From Deinococcales bacterium (GTDB lineage Bacteria > Deinococcota > Deinococci > Deinococcales > Deinococcaceae), in assembly GCA_025359705.1 (NCBI GenBank), contig JANYFS010000316.1, positions 1-5,765 of the forward strand: a stretch of 5,765 nt of DNA, written 5' to 3'. The notes beneath the pieces were generated by a model. The model ran no database searches, had not been told where the DNA came from, and worked only from the letters and a program-made list of their open reading frames with translations. A program made the translations under genes and the position numbers. Shown piece by piece: positions 1 through 5,392 of the stretch; position 1 is the stretch's first letter; each line of letters begins with the position of its first letter.

Positions 1-978
1 TCCAAACACACCACCGACTTAAAAACCGCCCTCGAGGACAGCCAAAACCAGATTTACTTCGATGCCTCAGTTCCCCTCGAGCGACCCAAAATGATTCTTC
101 AGGCGCTGGAGGCGGGCAAACACATCTACGCCGAAAAGCCACTGGCAATGCAGGCTCAGATTGCGCTGGAACTGGCTCTCGCAGCTCAGTCCAAAAACCT
201 CAAACACGGTTTGGTGCAAAATATGCTGTTCCAGGCTGGCCCCCGCAAGCTCGAGCAACTGGTCAAAAGTGGATTTTTTGGACGCATCCTCTCAGCCCGC
301 ATCGACTTTGGCTATTGGGTCTTCGAGGGCGACTGGCAAAGCGCTCAGCGCCCCTCATGGAATTACCGCCTCGAGGATGGCGGCGGGGTGGTCACGGATA
401 TGTTTCCGCACTGGAACGGCCTGCTCGAGATGCTGTTTGGACGGGTGCAGGCGGTCAGCACGCTGGCCCAGACCCACATTCCGCAGCGCTTCGACGAACA
501 CCAGCAGCCTTACACCGCCACCGCCGACGACACTTCGTACAGCCTGCTGGAACTCGAGGGCGGAATTGTGGTGCAAATCAGCGCATCCTGGGCCGCTCGA
601 GTCTACCGCGATGACGTGCTGAACATCCAAATTGACGGCACGCACGGCAGCGCTGTGGCAGGTTATCAAAGTTGCAAAGTGCAGCACCGCGTGAATACCC
701 CCCGCTCGAGCGCCGTTTTCAGCAGCAGCCCACCGCAAGACAGTTGGCAGGATTTGCCCGCCCTCCTCGAGAACCCTGACCCGTTTAAAAGCCAGTGGGA
801 ACACTTTGTGCGTGCCGTTGTCACGGGTACGCCCTTTCCGTGGGACTTCTTCGCTGCCGCTCGCGGAATGCAGCTTGCCGAAAATGCTTTGCAATCCAGC
901 CTCGAGCGCCGTTGGATTACCACCAACTTAGAGCATGACTCTTCAAAAAATAGTCCACCAAGGAGCAGCAAAACATGA
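1..978 (+). CDS. Gfo/Idh/MocA family oxidoreductase, 5' partial
   Basis: Probable NAD(P)-dependent dehydrogenase acting on a sugar, polyol or sugar acid in the cytoplasm. The frame is open from base 1 (325 residues visible), so the gene begins upstream and the N-terminal half of the Rossmann fold with its GxGxxG loop is missing. The ATG at 91 is internal because family sequence continues before it. Visible family marks are AGKHIYAEKPLA, the EKP signature whose lysine (codon 136-138) is the usual catalytic or cofactor-side residue, and TDMFPHW, with Asp at 397-399 and His at 409-411, matching the family's DxxxH element. The rest fits the alpha/beta substrate domain. The C-terminal tail (EHDSSKNSPPRSSKT) is polar and probably disordered. 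The stop overlaps the next start (ATGA). Family assignment is firm; the substrate is unknown. Ten CTCGAG motifs lie in the gene. Confidence 0.9.
   Translation, partial: SKHTTDLKTALEDSQNQIYFDASVPLERPKMILQALEAGKHIYAEKPLAMQAQIALELALAAQSKNLKHGLVQNMLFQAGPRKLEQLVKSGFFGRILSARIDFGYWVFEGDWQSAQRPSWNYRLEDGGGVVTDMFPHWNGLLEMLFGRVQAVSTLAQTHIPQRFDEHQQPYTATADDTSYSLLELEGGIVVQISASWAARVYRDDVLNIQIDGTHGSAVAGYQSCKVQHRVNTPRSSAVFSSSPPQDSWQDLPALLENPDPFKSQWEHFVRAVVTGTPFPWDFFAAARGMQLAENALQSSLERRWITTNLEHDSSKNSPPRSSKT
960..965 (+). promoter_or_regulatory. Ribosome binding site for the DUF993 gene
   Basis: AAGGAG lies 9 nt before the ATG at 975, inside the last codons of the upstream oxidoreductase gene. It supports the 975 start and translational coupling through the ATGA overlap at 975-978. 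Confidence 0.75.
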
Positions 979-2144
979 CTGAACCCCTAAAACTTCCCAA
1001 TGCATCAGGTTCCCTCGAGCCATACACCGTTGGGCCACCAGGTGTTTTTGAGAAACCCACTCGAGCCTTCACCCGCCGCAAACTTTTTGCCGCCGCCCAT
1101 GTGGTCGCAGACCCGCGCTTCACCCCCGACCCGCACAAACCGCCCCATCTGGATTGGCAAGCTACGTTGGAGTACCGCCATCATTTGTGGTCGCACGGCT
1201 TTGCCATTGCCGAAGCGATGGACACCGCCCAGCGCGGTATGGGCTTGGATTGGGCCACCGCTCAAACCTTAATCACCCATAGCGCAAAAGAGGCTCGAGC
1301 CTGTGGGGGCGGCCTTTCGGCGGGTGCGGGAACCGACCAATTGCCCCCACTCAGTCAAGGATTACCCACCCTCGAGCAGATTGAGGCCGCTTACCTCGAG
1401 CAGTGCGAGTTTATCGAGGCGGCAGGGGGTCAGGTGATTTTGATGGCCTCGAGACATTTGGCGGCGGTGGCCCGCAATGCTGGCGATTATGAACACCTCT
1501 ATGACCGTGTATTGTCGCAAATCCAGCAACCCTTAATTTTACACTGGCTGGGCGAAATGTTCGACCCCGAGCTGGCAGGCTACTGGGGTTCGCGCAACTT
1601 AGACGAAGCCGCCCGCACCGTACACGGCCTGATTGCCACCCACTCGAGCAAAGTGGACGGCATTAAAATCTCTTTGCTGGACGCGCAGCGCGAAATTGAT
1701 TTCCGCCGTGGCCTACCCGCAGGGGTGCGGATGTACACCGGCGACGACTTCAACTATGCCGAACTGATTCAGGGCGATGAGCTAGGCCACAGCGACGGGC
1801 TTTTGGGCATTTTCGATGCGATTGCCCCCGCCGCCTCGAGTGCTTTTTGCGCCCTCGAGCGAGACGATTGGGAAACCTACAATGCGCTGCTGGCCCCCAC
1901 GGTTGCACTCTCGAGGCATATTTTTGAAAGCCCTACCTACAACTATAAAACGGGCGTGGTCTTTTTGGCTTATCTGAACGGCTTTCAGGCGCACTTTCAT
2001 ATGATTGGCGGCATGGAAAACGCCCGCTCGAGCCTACACTTAACCGAACTGTTCAAACTGGCAGACCGTGCAGGACTGCTGCGCGACCCCGACCTTGCCA
2101 GCCGAAGAATGAGTCACCGGCTCAGTTTGGCAGGAATCCTGTGA
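975..2144 (+). CDS. DUF993 family protein (DapA-like TIM barrel, putative aldolase)
   Basis: A 389-residue protein that I recognise as DUF993, a family usually named dihydrodipicolinate synthase family protein. It is longer than true DapA (about 290 residues) and sits in a catabolic operon, so lysine biosynthesis is unlikely. Recognisable stretches include EARACGGGLSAGAGTDQL, QVILMASRHLA, QPLILHWLGEMFDPELAGYWG, KVDGIKISLLD, VRMYTGDDFNYAELI and FHMIGGMENARSSLHLTEL. Lys231 in GIKISLLD occupies a strand end like the Schiff-base lysine of the DapA/aldolase superfamily; this correspondence is inferred, not shown. The gene starts with ATG overlapping the previous stop, has a good ribosome binding site, and ends 7 bp before the next gene. 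Likely role, by inference: carbon-carbon cleavage or dehydration of a keto-sugar (acid) made by the neighbouring dehydrogenase and isomerase. It contains eleven CTCGAG motifs in all three codon phases. Confidence 0.88.
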   Translation: MTEPLKLPNASGSLEPYTVGPPGVFEKPTRAFTRRKLFAAAHVVADPRFTPDPHKPPHLDWQATLEYRHHLWSHGFAIAEAMDTAQRGMGLDWATAQTLITHSAKEARACGGGLSAGAGTDQLPPLSQGLPTLEQIEAAYLEQCEFIEAAGGQVILMASRHLAAVARNAGDYEHLYDRVLSQIQQPLILHWLGEMFDPELAGYWGSRNLDEAARTVHGLIATHSSKVDGIKISLLDAQREIDFRRGLPAGVRMYTGDDFNYAELIQGDELGHSDGLLGIFDAIAPAASSAFCALERDDWETYNALLAPTVALSRHIFESPTYNYKTGVVFLAYLNGFQAHFHMIGGMENARSSLHLTELFKLADRAGLLRDPDLASRRMSHRLSLAGIL

Positions 2145-2147
2145 GGT
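2143..2147 (+). promoter_or_regulatory. Ribosome binding site for the isomerase/epimerase gene
   Basis: GAGGT begins in the TGA stop of the DUF993 gene and lies 4 nt before the ATG at 2152. It fixes this start and points to coupled translation. Confidence 0.6.
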
Positions 2148-2151
2148 TACG

Positions 2152-3045
2152 ATGACAGAATTTTCCCGTTTAAGCCTCAATCAAAAAACCGTCAACCGCT
2201 GGTCAATGCCAGAGGCACTCGAGGGCTGCGCCCGCGCTCAGATTCCCTTTATCGGACTATGGCGCGACAAAGTTGCCGAAATCGGGGTAGCTGCCACGGT
2301 AAAACGCCTGCACGAACTCGAGCTGAAGGTCTCCAGCCTGTGTCGGGGTGGCTTTTTCCCTGCCCGCACTCGAGCGGAATTTGAAACCCACCTCGAAGAC
2401 AACCGCCGCGCCATCGAAGAAGCCGCCCAACTGGAAACCGAGGTACTGGTTTTGGTGTGCGGAGCCGCCCCAGACCGCGATATTGTGGGCGCTCGAGCCA
2501 TGATTGCCGAGGCCATTGGGATTCTGGCCCCATTTGCCCAACAGAACGGGGTTAAGCTGGGCATCGAACCGCTGCATCCCATTTCCGCCGCAGACCGCAG
2601 CGCCATTGTCACCCTCGAGCAAGCCAATGACCTTGCCGAACAATTCCCGCTCGAGCAGGTGGGGGTGGTCATCGACGTTTTTCATGTCTGGTGGGACCCC
2701 AAAGTGGAACAGCAAATCGCTCGAGCGGGGCCGCGAATTCTGGGTTTTCATGTGGACGATTGGTTGGTTCCGCTGCCCGACCCGCTGTTGGGGCGCGGTA
2801 TGATGGGGGATGGCGTGATCGAACTGCGCCGCCTGCGCCGTGCAGTGGACGCGGCGGGCTACACTGGCCCCATCGAGGTGGAAATTTTTAATCAGGCCAT
2901 CTGGGATGAACCAGGGGATACGGTACTCGAGCGAATGAAAAAACGGTATCTGGAACATGTTCTCGAGCCTGTTCTCGAGCCTGTTTTGGAACCCATTTTC
3001 GAGCCTATCCATGAGCCAAAACAAAAAACACAGGAAGCACTGTGA
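2152..3045 (+). CDS. Sugar phosphate isomerase/epimerase family protein (xylose isomerase-like TIM barrel)
   Basis: A 297-residue protein of the AP endonuclease family 2 / xylose isomerase-like TIM-barrel fold. Members isomerise or epimerise sugars or keto-sugars, or dehydrate inositol derivatives, usually with a divalent metal. The expected metal-site pattern is present: Glu139 (LGIEPLH), Asp175 and His178 (VIDVFH), His200 (GFHVDDW) and Glu244 (EVEIFN). The barrel begins near residue 5 (FSRLSLNQKTV) and ends near residue 265. A proline/glutamate repeat tail follows (residues about 266-290, VLEP-type units), which does not look like part of the fold. The ATG start is supported by GAGGT upstream. 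The last codons overlap the glycerate kinase start (GTGA, 3042-3045). The exact substrate cannot be read from sequence; neighbours suggest a carbohydrate or sugar acid and its keto form. Confidence 0.88.
   Translation: MTEFSRLSLNQKTVNRWSMPEALEGCARAQIPFIGLWRDKVAEIGVAATVKRLHELELKVSSLCRGGFFPARTRAEFETHLEDNRRAIEEAAQLETEVLVLVCGAAPDRDIVGARAMIAEAIGILAPFAQQNGVKLGIEPLHPISAADRSAIVTLEQANDLAEQFPLEQVGVVIDVFHVWWDPKVEQQIARAGPRILGFHVDDWLVPLPDPLLGRGMMGDGVIELRRLRRAVDAAGYTGPIEVEIFNQAIWDEPGDTVLERMKKRYLEHVLEPVLEPVLEPIFEPIHEPKQKTQEAL
2959..3018 (+). repeat. 12-bp tandem repeat, five units, encoding VLEP-type tail
   Basis: Five in-frame 12-bp units at 2959, 2971, 2983, 2995 and 3007 encode VLEP, VLEP, VLEP, IFEP and IHEP. 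The first two units are identical at the DNA level (GTTCTCGAGCCT) and each carries a CTCGAG palindrome; later units diverge, mostly by synonymous or conservative changes. A degenerate unit encoding YLEH at 2947-2958 probably marks where the repeat began. It is a minisatellite-like expansion at the C-terminus of the isomerase/epimerase. Confidence 0.85.
3032..3036 (+). promoter_or_regulatory. Ribosome binding site for the glycerate kinase gene
   Basis: AGGAA lies 5 nt before the GTG at 3042, within the end of the preceding gene. With the GTGA overlap it supports a GTG start; no in-frame ATG lies nearby. Confidence 0.55.
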
Positions 3046-4298
3046 CTTCCCCTCGAGCGCAACTCCTCGGCGCATTCGAGGCCGCCGTAAAAACCGCACG
3101 CCCCGACCAAGCGGTAAAGGAAGCAGTGCGTTTGATTTCACCGCCTAAAGGCCGAACCGTGGTGGTGGGTGGGGGCAAAGCCGCTGCAAGCATGGCAAAA
3201 GCCCTCGAGGATGCTTGGGCCGAGGTTTGGGCCAGAGAACTTTCGGGCGTGGTGGTCACGCGCTACGGTCACGCGGTGGTTCAACCCCAGAAAATAGAAC
3301 TGTTCGAGGCCAGCCATCCCGTGCCAGACGCAGCCAGCCAACATGCCGCAACCCGAATCCTCGAGGCCGTAACCGGTTTAACCCCCGATGATTTGGTGAT
3401 TGTGCTGATTTCGGGCGGTGGTTCGGCCCTGATGGTGGCTCCCAACGGGGTTACGCTCGAGGAAAAACTTCGCATCAACCAGCAACTCTTAAATTCGGGC
3501 GCAGACATCAGCGAAATCAACACCGTTCGCAAACACCTCTCCAAACTCAAAGGCGGACACCTGGCTCTGGCTGCGGCCCCCTCGAGAGTGGTTTCCCTCA
3601 TCGTTTCGGACGTAGTGGGCGACGACCTCTCCACCATCGCCAGCGGCCCCACCGTCCCCGACCCCAGCACCGTTGGGGACGCGCTCGAGGTGTTAATCAA
3701 ATACGGCATAGACTCGAGCGCAGCCTTCAAGCATTTCCGTAACCGCCCGCTGGAGACTCCCAAAGTAGGCCACCCTGCCTTCGCTCGAGTGGAAAACCAC
3801 CTGATCGTGACCAATGCCACCGCGCTCGAGGCCGCTTGCAACACGCTTCAGGGGCATTTTATCGACGCTCGAGTCTGGTCGGATTGTGTCACAGGCGAGG
3901 CCAGAGAAGCCGCCAAAACCCATGCGGAACACGCCAAAACCCTCGAGCGCGGAGCAGCCTTTCTCTCGGGCGGTGAAACCACCGTCACCGTTCGCGGAAA
4001 CGGCAGAGGGGGGCGCAACTGTGAATTTTTGCTGGCTTTGGCCCTCGAGCTGAAGAGCAAACCCGACCTATACGCTATTGCCTGCGACACCGACGGCATC
4101 GACGGCGTGACCGAAGCAGCGGGTGCGTTACTGTTCCCAGATACCCTCAAGCGGGCCGCAAAGTTGGGTTTGGACGCACAGGCCATGCTCGAGAACAACG
4201 ATGCGTATTCGTTTTTTGCGGCTCTGGGAGATTTGGTGGTGGTTGGCCCCACGGGAACCAATGTCAATGATTTTCGGGCAGTGTTGCGGGTGATGTAA
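3042..4298 (+). CDS. gckA: Glycerate 2-kinase (class II, DUF4147 plus MOFRL domain)
   Basis: A full-length 418-residue cytoplasmic kinase that phosphorylates D-glycerate with ATP, by family knowledge to 2-phosphoglycerate. N-terminal glycerate-kinase domain marks: VVVGGGKAAASM with Lys46, SHPVPDAAS near residue 92, LISGGGSALM (Ser124-Ser128), RKHLSKLKGGH (163-173) and SDVVGDDLSTIASGPTVPDP with Asp190. C-terminal MOFRL domain marks: LSGGETTVTV (Glu312), RGGRNCEFLL (Arg325) and ACDTDGIDG (Asp349, Asp351). Lys46, Asp190, Arg325 and Asp351 are the residues I expect near the active site. The GTG start overlaps the previous stop. The stop is unusual: the TA of its TAA is the target site of the downstream IS630 element and the final A is the element's first base. 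Without the insertion the codon would read TAG, so the protein is intact. The gene is also called ttuD in tartrate clusters; the gckA symbol reflects the family only. Confidence 0.93.
   Translation: MTSPRAQLLGAFEAAVKTARPDQAVKEAVRLISPPKGRTVVVGGGKAAASMAKALEDAWAEVWARELSGVVVTRYGHAVVQPQKIELFEASHPVPDAASQHAATRILEAVTGLTPDDLVIVLISGGGSALMVAPNGVTLEEKLRINQQLLNSGADISEINTVRKHLSKLKGGHLALAAAPSRVVSLIVSDVVGDDLSTIASGPTVPDPSTVGDALEVLIKYGIDSSAAFKHFRNRPLETPKVGHPAFARVENHLIVTNATALEAACNTLQGHFIDARVWSDCVTGEAREAAKTHAEHAKTLERGAAFLSGGETTVTVRGNGRGGRNCEFLLALALELKSKPDLYAIACDTDGIDGVTEAAGALLFPDTLKRAAKLGLDAQAMLENNDAYSFFAALGDLVVVGPTGTNVNDFRAVLRVM
4296..4297. repeat. TA target-site duplication, left copy
   Basis: TA immediately before the left inverted repeat, as expected for IS630/Tc1-mariner elements. 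These two bases are also the first two of the glycerate kinase stop codon. Confidence 0.8.
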
Positions 4299-4323
4299 GT
4301 ACCTCCCGCATGAATTTTAGAGA
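4298..4323 (+). repeat. Left terminal inverted repeat of the IS630 element
   Basis: The left end begins AGTACCTCCC and ends TTTAGAGA. It pairs with the reverse complement of 5338-5363 (AGTACTTCCC ... TTTAGAGA). The outer 10 bp match at 9 positions and the inner 8 bp match fully; the middle is divergent. The transposase stop codon (4317-4319, minus strand) lies inside this repeat. Confidence 0.85.
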
Positions 4324-4838
4324 CAAACGCTTCCAAGGGTGTTTAATGCAATTAACAATGCTGCTCGGAGTTCGTCAACTGAATTGTAATACCGACGAGG
4401 CATTAAAAAACCTTTTATTTTTCGCCAAATATTTTCAATATAATTCAGTTCAGGGCAATAGGCGGGAATAAATCGTAAAAATACATTTGATTTTTCCCAA
4501 GTCGCAGCTTTTTCACGAATAATTATGGCCCTATGGAAAGATGCATTGTCCAGCACGATTGTCATCAATTGATTCACTTTTTGACGTGTTAAAATCAATG
4601 CTTCAAGAAATTTTAGTACTTGCACACTATTGCAATTCCCTTCAAGTTCACGGTAAAATAATTTAGCCTCATTACCGAAAATAACCCAAGCACCGATAAG
4701 ATTAAGGCCACCTTTCGATGGAAAGCGACTTTTAACTCGAAGAGGTTTCCCTTTTAATGCCCAAGTATAGCAGAGTCCTAGCATTAAAGTAAATCCACTT
4801 TGATCCAAGTAAGCAAGATTTAAACGCTCCTCCAGTGC
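4317..4838 (-). CDS. IS630 transposase, C-terminal DDE catalytic part (orfB, reached by -1 frameshift)
   Basis: This part carries the RNase H-like DDE catalytic domain. First Asp in AYLDQSGF, second Asp in IVLDNASFHRA, and Glu in PELNYIENIWRKIKGFL, with about 37 residues between the second Asp and the Glu, as in IS630/Tc1-mariner enzymes. There is no ATG at its head; the first possible start is TTG at 4806-4808, which would cut just before the first catalytic Asp. The frame is open upstream to 4874 and overlaps orfA, so it is most likely translated as a fusion after slipping back one base at 4838-4847. The first codon in the new frame is GCA at 4836-4838, giving KRG-ALEERLNLAYLDQSG. The fusion would be about 340 residues (345 from the upstream ATG), the usual IS630 length. 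Confidence 0.85.
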   Translation of the reverse strand, partial: ALEERLNLAYLDQSGFTLMLGLCYTWALKGKPLRVKSRFPSKGGLNLIGAWVIFGNEAKLFYRELEGNCNSVQVLKFLEALILTRQKVNQLMTIVLDNASFHRAIIIREKAATWEKSNVFLRFIPAYCPELNYIENIWRKIKGFLMPRRYYNSVDELRAALLIALNTLGSVCL

Positions 4839-5338
4839 CCCCTTTTTAGCGTATCTATGTCCGCTTTGTTTTGCTTAACTATTTCTGGATCGGGTATTTT
4901 TTCAGAAATATATCGACTTCGTTGCCAAGTATATCCAAGCGAAATAAGGTTTAAGCGTATCGCTTCTCGTGCTATCGAAATTTTAAATTGATCTTGTATC
5001 GCTACTGCAAGTTGTGTGCAATCCCAAGCCCGATCTTCGCTAATTTTTTCTTTCAAAAAAATAATAATTTCAGGTGTAAATTTAGTGGGCATACCCGTAG
5101 CGTTTCCGTCCACTAATCCTTCAAATTTAGATTGCTCCCAACGGTTAAAATCATTATGTATACTTGCCTGATTGCGTTTAAAATGCTTGGCCAGTATTGG
5201 AACGGAAAAACCTTGGTTGCTTAGGCGAATAATACTAGCCCGCAGCCGAACTTTTTTGTCGATTCCTTGAAAATGTTCAAGAGTATAGAGTTGCTCATTT
5301 TCTTCGGATGTGAGTTGGATGAAACGAGGCGCGCCCAT
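4820..5338 (-). CDS. IS630 transposase, N-terminal DNA-binding part (orfA)
   Basis: This half carries the helix-turn-helix DNA-binding region that recognises the element ends. Visible are RLRASIIRLSNQGFSVPILA followed by a recognition-helix-like KRNQASIHNDFNRW, and a second, winged-helix-like segment ending LGYTWQRSRY. In its own frame it stops soon after the slippery run (LKRGHWRSV), giving 172 residues from the ATG at 5338. An ATG five codons upstream (5351-5353) is also possible, but it lies inside the right inverted repeat with no ribosome binding site. The 5338 start is preferred because the MGAPRFIQLTSEE beginning looks like the family and because a -10-like TATACT lies 5 nt upstream, suggesting a leaderless message. 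Alone, this product would bind DNA but could not catalyse transposition. Confidence 0.82.
   Translation of the reverse strand: MGAPRFIQLTSEENEQLYTLEHFQGIDKKVRLRASIIRLSNQGFSVPILAKHFKRNQASIHNDFNRWEQSKFEGLVDGNATGMPTKFTPEIIIFLKEKISEDRAWDCTQLAVAIQDQFKISIAREAIRLNLISLGYTWQRSRYISEKIPDPEIVKQNKADIDTLKRGHWRSV
4838..4847 (-). other. Putative -1 programmed frameshift site (AAAAAGGGGG)
   Basis: On the minus strand, CTA AAA AGG GGG CAC is read in the orfA frame. Slipping back one base on A AAA AGG or on the G run gives GGG GCA CTG GAG and joins orfA to orfB in the expected register. The overlap open in both frames is only 52 nt (4823-4874). A plain indel mutation in the homopolymer is the alternative, but many IS630 elements use this arrangement. 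Confidence 0.65.
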
Positions 5339-5363
5339 CTCTAAAGTATACATGGGAAGTACT
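5338..5363 (-). repeat. Right terminal inverted repeat of the IS630 element
   Basis: Partner of the left repeat at 4298-4323. Read on the minus strand it starts AGTACTTCCC and ends TTTAGAGA, and it contains the putative -10 element of the transposase promoter. Confidence 0.85.
5344..5349 (-). promoter_or_regulatory. Putative -10 element of the transposase promoter
   Basis: TATACT on the minus strand lies 5 nt before the ATG at 5338, so a transcript would begin at or near the start codon (leaderless). A weak -35-like TGGAAA lies 16 bp further upstream, in host DNA beyond the element end. Based on sequence pattern only. Confidence 0.4.
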
Positions 5364-5365
5364 TA
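5364..5365. repeat. TA target-site duplication, right copy
   Basis: TA directly after the right inverted repeat. Removing the element and one TA joins GTGATGTA to GTTTCC and restores an uninterrupted host sequence. Confidence 0.8.
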
Positions 5366-5381
5366 GTTTCCATCTTGGATC

Positions 5382-5387
5382 AAGGGG
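5382..5387 (+). promoter_or_regulatory. Ribosome binding site for the downstream gene
   Basis: AAGGGG lies 5 nt before a GTG at 5393. This favours GTG 5393 over TTG 5375 or TTG 5399 as the start of the last gene. Confidence 0.5.
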
Positions 5388-5392
5388 AATCG

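Larger units (their letters stand above)
31..4193. repeat. Highly iterated palindrome CTCGAG (44 copies)
   Basis: CTCGAG starts at 31, 76, 250, 370, 424, 553, 596, 705, 766, 901, 1014, 1060, 1294, 1371, 1395, 1448, 1643, 1835, 1854, 1910, 2027, 2218, 2317, 2369, 2492, 2614, 2650, 2720, 2926, 2962, 2974, 3052, 3204, 3360, 3456, 3581, 3684, 3713, 3784, 3825, 3868, 3942, 4044 and 4188, with one more at 5541. By hand count 27 read as Leu-Glu (CTC GAG), 9 as xCT CGA G (for example Ala-Arg) and 8 as xxC TCG AG (for example Ser-Ser). Roughly one copy would be expected by chance. Spacing is irregular, so this is a dispersed motif like the cyanobacterial HIP1, not a CRISPR or tandem array. Confidence 0.9.
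4298..5363 (-). mobile_element. IS630-family insertion sequence, complete
   Basis: A 1,066-bp element flanked by TA on both sides and bounded by imperfect 26-bp inverted repeats (19 of 26 matching by hand alignment). It encodes one transposase on the minus strand in two overlapping frames. Length, TA target, repeat structure and the DDE protein all fit IS630. It is much AT-richer than the neighbouring genes (one sampled line has 20 GC in 60) and has no CTCGAG, which points to transfer from a different genome. Both ends and all catalytic residues are intact, so it may be active. The right end lies 29 bp before the probable start of the next gene. Confidence 0.92.

Noticed and set aside
91..978. 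ATG at 91 as the true start of the oxidoreductase
   Set aside because: The frame is open back to base 1, and the preceding residues (QIYFDASVPLERPK) continue the family's Rossmann segment before AGKHIYAEKP. The gene is truncated by the window edge.
975..2144. Annotating the second gene as dapA (4-hydroxy-tetrahydrodipicolinate synthase)
   Set aside because: The protein is about 100 residues longer than DapA, matches DUF993 stretches instead, and sits among carbohydrate-catabolic genes.
2257..3141. Long minus-strand open frame of 294 codons opposite the isomerase/epimerase gene
   Set aside because: It lies wholly opposite a gene with clear metal-site motifs, shows no recognisable domain, and its Leu-Glu-Asn repeats are simply the antisense of the VLEP tract. 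A GC-rich shadow frame.
3281..3844. Minus-strand open frame opposite the glycerate kinase gene
   Set aside because: It is Ser/Ala/Arg-rich antisense of a strongly conserved kinase, with no family resemblance and no ribosome binding site noticed.
31..4193. Repeated CTCGAG as a CRISPR or operator array
   Set aside because: The unit is only 6 bp, spacing ranges from 12 to 234 bp without regularity, and copies lie inside coding sequence in every phase.
4299..4316. Intrinsic terminator after the glycerate kinase gene
   Set aside because: The bases after the stop are the IS inverted repeat; no local GC-rich hairpin followed by a T run is present.
4317..5353. Transposase as a decayed pseudogene because of the frame break
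   Set aside because: Only one break exists, at a slippery A5G5 run giving the right register. Both inverted repeats, the TA duplication and all DDE residues are intact, so programmed frameshifting is the simpler reading, though an indel cannot be excluded.
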